Assembly: GCA_937944105.1 (NCBI GenBank)
Contig: CALDZP010000003.1
Location: 1-64,000 of the forward strand
Direction of reading: 5' to 3'
DNA: 64,000 bases
Source: an uncultured Ignavibacteria bacterium
GTDB taxonomy: Bacteria; Bacteroidota; Ignavibacteria; Ch128b
How positions within the stretch are numbered: position 1 is the first letter of the stretch; the number at the start of each line of letters is the position of its first letter. The notes below the pieces were generated by a model. That model was given only the letters and a program-made list of their open reading frames with translations, was not told the origin of the DNA and did not search any database. The position numbers and the translations under genes are program-made. Shown piece after piece: positions 57,952 through 64,000 of the stretch.

Positions 57952-58689
57952 CTATTCTGATTTTACAACAATTCCATCAATATTGAATTTGTTTTTTATC
58001 ACTAATGCTTCATTCCTTGCAGATGCTTCAGAATCAAAATTACCAATCAGAACAATAAAGAGTTTTTTACCATTTACGAATTTTTCTTTTATTCGGGATT
58101 CATATCCCGAAAATTGTGAAGCAAATTTTAAGGCATTTGTTTCAGTGGAAAACGCTCCAACCTGGATGGTAAAATTTTTTGAGGAGTGTGATTCTAAATT
58201 ATCACTTTGAGTGTTAGTTTGATTTGTATTACTTAGATGTTTCTGCTCAAATTTTAGTGAAGTCTCAAATCTGGAGGATGTATTATTCTCTCTCTTAATT
58301 AAATTTAAAAACTCCGAATCAGGGAAAGATTCTCTTAGCATTCTAGCATATTTATCAGATTCATTGAAATCACCACGAGAATAATAATATTGATAAAGTC
58401 TAAACAAAGCATCGTCTTTAAATTCAGATTCATCACTAGAAAAGGCAACCTCCCGATAAAGTTTTGATGCTTCATTACCATCTTCACTTAGAACAGCTTT
58501 TAGAAATTTTACAGAAGGTGAGTTAGGATTATCTTTCTCAAGACTCATTAAAATGATACGAGCTTTATCCACCTCCCCTTTTTCAATATCTAAAATTATT
58601 TTTTTTAAATCGATATTTTGTGCAAAAACCAAATTATAAGCGCAAAATGTGATGGTCAGAAAAAAAATTAAAAAATTAATTTTGTTCAT
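57952..58689 (-). CDS. SPOR-domain exported protein
   Basis: 245 residues from ATG at 58689; the longer open frame to 58791 lies in miaB sequence. Signal peptide (about 5-24, ending LVFAQ), a TPR-like helical region (about 25-140), an Asn/Ser/Thr-rich linker, then a C-terminal SPOR domain (FTIQVGAFSTETNALKF, FIVLIGNFDSEASARNEA). SPOR domains bind denuded peptidoglycan glycans, often at the division site. Overlaps miaB by 14 bases. Confidence 0.87.
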   Translation of the reverse strand: MNKINFLIFFLTITFCAYNLVFAQNIDLKKIILDIEKGEVDKARIILMSLEKDNPNSPSVKFLKAVLSEDGNEASKLYREVAFSSDESEFKDDALFRLYQYYYSRGDFNESDKYARMLRESFPDSEFLNLIKRENNTSSRFETSLKFEQKHLSNTNQTNTQSDNLESHSSKNFTIQVGAFSTETNALKFASQFSGYESRIKEKFVNGKKLFIVLIGNFDSEASARNEALVIKNKFNIDGIVVKSE

Positions 58690-60034
58690 ACAGATTTTGT
58701 AAGGAAGGATTTTTTTCAATTTTTTCAACTTCATCAGCAAATAAAGTTGCTGAATTTGCGCGTACAATTTTGGCAGAACAATAATCACCAATTTTCAGAT
58801 TTTCCTTTGGTAAAATAACTATTTTATTAGTATCAGTTCTTCCCATATAAAAATCTCTTGATTTTTTACTATAATCCTCAACCAATACCTCAACTTTTTG
58901 ACCAATCATTTTTTGATTTATTTCGTAAGAGATTTTTTGCTGCAATTCAATTATTTCGTTTAATCTCCTGGTTTTGATATCATCTGGAACATCATCTCCC
59001 ATTTCCCAGGCTTTGGTTCTTTCACGAGGAGAATACTTAAACATAAAAGCTCCATCATATTTAACTTCACGTAAAACTTCCAAAGTCATTTTGTGATCTT
59101 CTTCTGTTTCAGTAGGAAATCCAGCAATAATATCAGTTGAAAAACTAACGCCAGGAATAACTTTTCTAGCTTTTTCGATTCTTTCCAGATAATGTTCGAC
59201 AGTATAAGTTCTATTCATAAGTTTTAATATACGATTTGAACCAGATTGAATTGGAAGATGAATATAATTACAAATATTATCGTGCTCTGCAATAGTATAG
59301 ATCAATTTATCTGAAAAATCTTGTGGATGTGATGTGGTAAATCTAACCCTCATATCTGGAGCAGCTTTAGCAACTGCTGATAGTAAATCAGCAAAATCAT
59401 AATCACCATCGCGATATGAATTAACATTCTGTCCTAGTAAATTAACTTCTCTAAAGCCTCTTTGATGAAGAGCTTTTACTTCATTAACAATGCTCTGAAG
59501 TGGTCTGCTTCGTTCTCTTCCTCTGGTAAAAGGAACAACACAAAAAGTACAAAATTTATCACAACCTCTCATAACAGCAATCCAGGCAGAAATCCCATCC
59601 TCTCGATAAGGTTCAATATCATCGTAAGTCTCTGTCTTACTTAATCTAACAGCAATTCCTTTCTCGCCAATCAATGCATTATCAATTAATTCTGGGATTC
59701 TTCTATATTCATCAGGACCAACAATCAAATCAACGATTTTTTCTTCTTCAATAAGTTTTGATCTTAATCGTTCAGCCATACAACCAAGAATTCCGACAAC
59801 GAGATTGGGGCGATATTTTTTTATTGCTCTAAATGACCCAAGACGACCATAAATTCTTTCCTCTGCATGTTCACGTATTGCACAGGTGTTAATCAAAACG
59901 ATATCAGCTTGATCAGCATCATTAATTAATTCATAACCATTTTTTAATAAAACTCCTTGTACAATTTCTGTATCAGCGAGGTTCATCTGACATCCGTAAG
60001 TCTCTATATAAATCTTTTGCTTATTCATCGTCAT
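58676..60034 (-). CDS. miaB: tRNA-2-methylthio-N6-dimethylallyladenosine synthase MiaB
   Basis: 452 residues from ATG at 60034 (another ATG at 60028); the longer open frame to 60115 is disregarded. UPF0004 YGCQMNLADTEI, radical-SAM MRGCDKFCTFCVVPFTRGRE (CxxxCxxC) and a C-terminal TRAM-like region. It adds methylthio to i6A37 in tRNA. An AAGGAA about 14 bases upstream may serve as ribosome binding site, a longer spacing than usual. Confidence 0.95.
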   Translation of the reverse strand: MTMNKQKIYIETYGCQMNLADTEIVQGVLLKNGYELINDADQADIVLINTCAIREHAEERIYGRLGSFRAIKKYRPNLVVGILGCMAERLRSKLIEEEKIVDLIVGPDEYRRIPELIDNALIGEKGIAVRLSKTETYDDIEPYREDGISAWIAVMRGCDKFCTFCVVPFTRGRERSRPLQSIVNEVKALHQRGFREVNLLGQNVNSYRDGDYDFADLLSAVAKAAPDMRVRFTTSHPQDFSDKLIYTIAEHDNICNYIHLPIQSGSNRILKLMNRTYTVEHYLERIEKARKVIPGVSFSTDIIAGFPTETEEDHKMTLEVLREVKYDGAFMFKYSPRERTKAWEMGDDVPDDIKTRRLNEIIELQQKISYEINQKMIGQKVEVLVEDYSKKSRDFYMGRTDTNKIVILPKENLKIGDYCSAKIVRANSATLFADEVEKIEKNPSLQNLYEQN

Positions 60035-60389
60035 TTTTTTATAATATTCCTTATTATTTAGTGGGATAAATGATTCTTGATTAGCAAATTTAATTCTTTG
60101 AAGATACTTTAACAAAGCAAAAAAGTTTCTATTAATATAAGCTTTAATTCTTAAAAATTCCTTTGAAAACCTAAAACTGTCAAAAACTCTGCTAATAAAA
60201 CAATTAAAGAAAAACTTTATAATTTTAATTTCTTCAAGTGACTCATTAATTCATACTCTTACAGTTAAAATTTGATTTATGATGGGGTTTAAAAATGAAA
60301 AACTAAAACTAAAAAATAACTATGAAAATCATTAATTAAAAAAAGTCCCGCCAACGGCGGGACTTTTAGATCTAACCTCCCCACAAGGC
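60035..60389. other. Intergenic region holding a terminator
   Basis: 355 bases before miaB and after the cytochrome gene on the same strand. Contains the hairpin described separately; the rest is AT-rich with no convincing gene. The miaB promoter presumably lies here. Confidence 0.5.
60341..60367 (-). terminator. Rho-independent terminator of the cytochrome gene
   Basis: AAAAGTCCCGCC at 60341-60352, loop AAC, and the exact complement at 60356-60367. The 12-bp GC-rich stem stands out in this AT-rich DNA; on the minus strand it is followed by a run of T. It lies 22 bases beyond the cytochrome stop codon. Confidence 0.92.
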
Positions 60390-62480
60390 TTACTTCAATA
60401 GCACCATTTTCTTAGTTGCCTGGAATGATGGTGTTTCCATTCTGTAAAGATAAACACCACTTGAAACCTTCTGCCCACGATTATCCTCCCCATTCCAGGT
60501 AACTTTATACACACCGGGAGTCAAATTATCATCAACAAGTACTCTAACTAATTTACCGATAGAATTATAAATCGCAATTCGAACCTTTTCAGTTTTTGGA
60601 ATAGCGAATTTAATTTCCGTGCTTGGGTTGAAGGGATTAGGATAGTTCTGATTTAATTCAAAAACTGATGGAATATTATTATCAACCACTTCAACGCCAG
60701 TAAGTATTGCAATTGATTTTCTTAAAACATCAATTGTAAATTTTGTGTTATGTAATCCATAGCTATGATCGCCATAAATCATTCGATAGTTGAAATAGGC
60801 TTTTCGCATATTTAAATTGTTGGCATCTCTGATCATTTGCCAGTTAATCGAATCTAATCCAACGGGTGGTAATGCCATTGCCAAATTTTTCATTAAACCT
60901 TTTACTTCATTTCTTACGCTTTCAATAGTACCATCACCATCAAAATCTGCCGCAGCGATAAAATCATCAAAGCTTTGAATTTGTGGTCCATGGCAACCCT
61001 GGCAGGCTTTAACGTGCTCATAACCAGTTTCAGGATCGGTCAGACGCATTGAGTGTCCACCAATTTTATCACGAGTTACAGTACCTGTATCTGTTGTTGC
61101 ATACATATGGCAACCAACGCAACCATCCTGAACTACATATTTATGGTTTGAGCTAATAAAACCAGTTCCGAAATCTGCAGCATTCTTACCAAGGAAAACA
61201 TCCCCTTGAGTTGAATAATGTGGACCCCAGTGTGCTGAAGTTACTTGAGTTTGTGAGAATGATTGTGCTTCTCTTCTTCCGATATGGCAACCCATACAGA
61301 GTTTACCTTTCCCACCCAGAGTAATTTGTTCACCAGTTGCAAGTGTATCAGAGCCAACTGGAATGATTCTTAAATCATATGGTTGATTATTCCCATGAGG
61401 ATCATGGCAAGTTGGGCATCCAATATGAGTTAGTTGAGCTTGTATCATGCCTTTTGTATCAGTCTTTAATCCTTTTGTGAAATTGATAAAACCTCGACCA
61501 TCATGGCAACGAATGCAATTATTAAGTGAATTGCTCATATAATCAGGTCCAGAACTTTGAGCAAATGAGACTGTCCACACTGGGTTAGAATGACCAGAAT
61601 TTTCCCATTGAGCATAACGATTATATCTCCAGGGTTCATCATGGCATTGACCGCAAACACCAGATTTATATGAAATAGAGGTTTTTTCCTTGCTTCCTCC
61701 CATCGTATGTTCACTACCAGCGCCATGACAATTCTCACAACCAATTGTTGCAAATTGAACAAGTGATGGGTATCTTGTTTTTAATGAATCCCAATTACCT
61801 GGTTTTGCTGGCGCATAATTAGTCCAGCTCCAACCAAGTTGAGCAGCAACATCATCAAAACCGTTGTTGTTTGCAGCTAAATCGTGGTTATATCCAACTG
61901 TATGACACTTAAAACAATTACTTGAATAATAGACAGGATTACCATCGATACCTTTCTTAAATCTAGTTGCGTGTCCTGATTCTTTCCATTTATTGAAAAT
62001 ATCAACAAATTTTGGCATCGCTGAATGGCATGACATACAATTTGGATATGTAGCCGCAACTCCATCAAAATTACCAACACCAACATATTTTGCTGCATAT
62101 ATGGTTATTGTAGTGTCATCTGTTCCAGAAGCTGTGGTAATTGTCAATTTAACATTATAAGCACCAGTTTTGTCAGCTAGAAAATATGCCCAGCTATTAT
62201 CTGAATATGGATATGTGAAAGCAGCTACTGAACCAACTGGTTTGGAGGTAAATTCCCAAACCGCATTTGTTATTGGTTCAGCGTTCCCAATATTTTGAGC
62301 AGAAAGATAAACATAAGTCTCAGCTCCAACTACCGGTAATCCACTTGATACCGATTGTGTTGGGAAACCCAATTTATGTAATCTTTCCGGTGTAATTGGT
62401 TCTATTATGATGTTTGCCCTTTGGGCAAAGCCCATAACAACCAAACAAAACAATGTTAATAATGTATATATCCTTTTCAT
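60390..62480 (-). CDS. Secreted nine-heme c-type cytochrome with T9SS sorting domain
   Basis: 696 residues from ATG at 62480, with GGGAGAG five bases upstream; a longer frame is disregarded. Signal peptide 1-19 (ending MGFAQ), an Ig-like beta domain (about 25-135), then nine CxxCH heme sites (CMSCH at 148-152, CFKCH, CENCH, CGQCH, CIRCH, CPTCH, CMGCH, CVGCH, CQGCH), further His that may be axial ligands, and an EF-hand-like DFDGDGTIES. The C-terminus (about 610-696) is a T9SS type A sorting domain: NQNYPNPFNPSTEIKFAIP, then SSGVYLYRME and final KKMVLLK. Probably exported to the cell surface for electron transfer; substrate unknown. Confidence 0.93.
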   Translation of the reverse strand: MKRIYTLLTLFCLVVMGFAQRANIIIEPITPERLHKLGFPTQSVSSGLPVVGAETYVYLSAQNIGNAEPITNAVWEFTSKPVGSVAAFTYPYSDNSWAYFLADKTGAYNVKLTITTASGTDDTTITIYAAKYVGVGNFDGVAATYPNCMSCHSAMPKFVDIFNKWKESGHATRFKKGIDGNPVYYSSNCFKCHTVGYNHDLAANNNGFDDVAAQLGWSWTNYAPAKPGNWDSLKTRYPSLVQFATIGCENCHGAGSEHTMGGSKEKTSISYKSGVCGQCHDEPWRYNRYAQWENSGHSNPVWTVSFAQSSGPDYMSNSLNNCIRCHDGRGFINFTKGLKTDTKGMIQAQLTHIGCPTCHDPHGNNQPYDLRIIPVGSDTLATGEQITLGGKGKLCMGCHIGRREAQSFSQTQVTSAHWGPHYSTQGDVFLGKNAADFGTGFISSNHKYVVQDGCVGCHMYATTDTGTVTRDKIGGHSMRLTDPETGYEHVKACQGCHGPQIQSFDDFIAAADFDGDGTIESVRNEVKGLMKNLAMALPPVGLDSINWQMIRDANNLNMRKAYFNYRMIYGDHSYGLHNTKFTIDVLRKSIAILTGVEVVDNNIPSVFELNQNYPNPFNPSTEIKFAIPKTEKVRIAIYNSIGKLVRVLVDDNLTPGVYKVTWNGEDNRGQKVSSGVYLYRMETPSFQATKKMVLLK

Positions 62481-63096
62481 AGTTCTCTCCCGTTTTTTTA
62501 TTTTTATATCCAAAATTCATTCCAAGTATCAATTTTTGAAAGGCAATTAATATTATTCTTTTTTCACTGCTTGCATTAATATCTTCTATCATATTTGAAA
62601 AAAAGTAGAGTTCCATTTATCAAAATTGAATTTATTGATTTTAATTTTTTATCTACACTTACTAAAGAATTGAAATAAATTTTATATTTATAAATGCTAA
62701 CTTTTTACAAGTCAAACTCTAAAATTATTTTATAGTTTTCTTGTATGGGGAAAATTTTTTATAAAAAGTTCAGCGGTTTTTTGAATTAGTTCCGCAAGTA
62801 AATTCTTAAAAAAGTAAATTCTAAAAATTATTTGAGAATTCTCACTTTAATAAATCTATCTTAAATAAATTTATCCTGATAATTTTTTTTGTTAAATCTT
62901 TCTTAAACAAAAGAACAAATCCTAAAATTTATCGCATCTCCTGATTAAAACTTTTTTCAAAAACAATTAATACTAACCAATGAAATAATACGATATTCAA
63001 AATTTCAAATTTTATCATACATTTGTGGATGAAATTCTTATTTTATGATATTCAAATAAAAAATTTTCAATTATAATGTAAATCATAGATATAGAT
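62481..63096. other. AT-rich gene-free stretch between divergent genes
   Basis: About 620 bases between the cytochrome start (minus) and surE (plus). No ORF, tRNA or strong inverted repeat is seen. A TATAAT at 63072-63077 lies about 20 bases upstream of the surE ATG, a possible -10 box; the minus-strand promoter could not be placed. Confidence 0.45.
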
Positions 63097-63864
63097 ATGG
63101 CTAAGAAATATAAAATATTAGTTTCAAACGACGATGGAATTTATTCCGAAGGAATTATTGCTCTTCGAGAAGCAATGTCTGAACTGGGAGAAGTTTATGT
63201 ATATGCGCCTCATAAACAGCAAAGTGCTGTTGGGCATGCAATTACTACTCATTTACCTTTAAGAGTAAATCCTTATTATATGAATGGAGATTTCTTTGGT
63301 TACGCAGTTACTGGTACACCGGCAGATTGTGTTAAGCTGGCTGTCACAACCCACATGAAAGAGAAACCAGATCTAATTGTCTCCGGAATTAATCACGGTT
63401 CAAATGCCGCAATTAATGTAATTTATAGTGGTACTGTATCTGCAGCTACCGAAGGAACAATCCTTGGGATTCCATCCATAGCTTTTAGTTTAACCACATA
63501 TGTTGATTTTGATTTTACCTATTCTAAAAAAGTTGCAAAGATAATCGCTTCTGCTGTGTTGAAGAATGGTATTCCACCGGGAGTACTGTTAAATGTAAAT
63601 ATACCACCAGTACCTGAAGAACAAATTAAAGGGATTAAGGTTACAAAGCAGGGTAAATCAAGATGGAATGATTATTTTGAGAAAAGGGTTGACCCTCAAA
63701 ATAGAGAATATTATTGGTTAACAGGTCAAATGAATAATATTGAAGATGATGAAGATTCAGATATTAAAGCAATTCAGCAAAATTATGTTTCTGTGACGCC
63801 GATTCAATTCGATCTCACAGCTTATGAGTTTCTTGAAACTCTTAAAAAGTGGGAATTCAAATAA
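63097..63864 (+). CDS. surE: 5'-nucleotidase SurE
   Basis: 255 residues. SNDDGIYSEGI at the N-terminus (metal-binding Asp pair), APHKQQSAVGHAIT, GTPADCV and SGINHGSNAAINVIYSGTVSAA in canonical order. It dephosphorylates nucleoside monophosphates. The first gene of a plus-strand run at the right edge, followed 20 bases on by a truncated membrane-protein gene. Confidence 0.95.
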   Translation: MAKKYKILVSNDDGIYSEGIIALREAMSELGEVYVYAPHKQQSAVGHAITTHLPLRVNPYYMNGDFFGYAVTGTPADCVKLAVTTHMKEKPDLIVSGINHGSNAAINVIYSGTVSAATEGTILGIPSIAFSLTTYVDFDFTYSKKVAKIIASAVLKNGIPPGVLLNVNIPPVPEEQIKGIKVTKQGKSRWNDYFEKRVDPQNREYYWLTGQMNNIEDDEDSDIKAIQQNYVSVTPIQFDLTAYEFLETLKKWEFK

Positions 63865-63884
63865 AATCTTTATATATAATCACT

Positions 63885-64000
63885 ATGAATTTTAAATTAA
63901 TTTTTTCATACCCCGAATTACTTTTACTTTCAATAATTCTGTTAATTCTCATTGGTACGTATATTTACTATAGAAAAACTACTCCTGATTTAAATAGAGC
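63885..64000 (+). CDS. Membrane protein, 5' fragment cut by window edge
   Basis: An ATG-initiated frame runs to the edge (38 codons): MNFKLIFSYPELLLLSIIL and onward with a single membrane helix ending in YYRKTTPDLNR. This style of start (hydrophobic helix then YYRRT.P) recalls von Willebrand/BatA-like or similar membrane proteins. Too short to name. Confidence 0.55.
   Translation, partial: MNFKLIFSYPELLLLSIILLILIGTYIYYRKTTPDLNR

Noticed and set aside
62374..62616. Overlapping minus-strand ORF across the cytochrome start
   Set aside because: It overlaps the signal-peptide coding region in another frame and has no independent ribosome binding site or family resemblance.
1..64000. CRISPR arrays, insertion sequences, prophage or tRNA genes
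   Set aside because: No direct-repeat array, transposase, phage structural gene or tRNA-like T-loop pattern was found on reading the intergenic regions. No computational scan was possible.

Overview
The window is about 30% GC and gene-dense. It looks like chromosome from a member of the Ignavibacteriota (Ignavibacterium/Melioribacter type, FCB group). Pointers are a type IX secretion (T9SS) C-terminal sorting domain on a multiheme cytochrome, a GWxTD-domain protein, a BatA-like membrane protein, a DUF4956 protein, lamin-tail and other SCxx-type lipoproteins, a patatin/POTRA/barrel protein and LptE. The assignment rests on recognised families; no search was run. No tRNA, rRNA, CRISPR array, insertion sequence or prophage was seen.

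Layout. 1-6140 (minus): the only clearly accessory block, a two-gene restriction/defence-like module. It has a fused PLD-nuclease/SNF2-type helicase followed by a large Eco57I-type N6-adenine methyltransferase that runs off the left edge. 6558-9327 (minus): phnDCE phosphonate-type ABC importer. 9485-12547 (minus): larE-larB-glgA. 12698-17793 (plus): DUF4956 membrane protein, porin, lamin-tail lipoprotein, triple-PAS histidine kinase and a further lipoprotein, closed by a strong bidirectional terminator. 17981-22757 (minus): 2H phosphoesterase, HflX, BatA-like protein, YgjP-like metallopeptidase. 23265-24392 (plus): membrane metallophosphoesterase. 24434-31740 (minus): patatin outer-membrane protein, YidC, YidD, RnpA, L34 (a 48-residue gene) and an M14 carboxypeptidase. 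31796-38184: thioredoxin-fold protein, OMP, RlmI, CYTH protein, AddB-like nuclease.

38174-60034 (almost all minus) is a long run of tightly packed, often overlapping housekeeping and envelope genes: CstA, YraN, RNase HII, a DGGGP-synthase-like UbiA prenyltransferase, a BamA-like protein, two overlapping PfkB kinases, GWxTD protein, RimO, CdsA, zinc-ribbon/DUF2007, CPBP protease, deoxyhypusine-synthase-like protein, DUF3108, GT9, AAG glycosylase, TPR, GT2, LptE, sigma-54 activator, SPOR protein, MiaB. 60390-62480 (minus): nine-heme secreted cytochrome with its terminator. 63097-64000 (plus): SurE and the start of another membrane protein.

Themes are envelope biogenesis (YidC/YidD, BamA-like, LptE, CdsA, GT2/GT9), RNA and translation maintenance (RnpA, L34, RimO, MiaB, RlmI, HflX, RnhB) and surface redox chemistry. 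The items most worth following are the nuclease-helicase/methyltransferase pair, the T9SS-exported nonaheme cytochrome, the DUF4956-porin-lamin-tail-kinase cluster and the archaeal-lipid-like prenyltransferase. Several starts were moved to an internal ATG with a better ribosome binding site; six genes appear to use TTG and one GTG.
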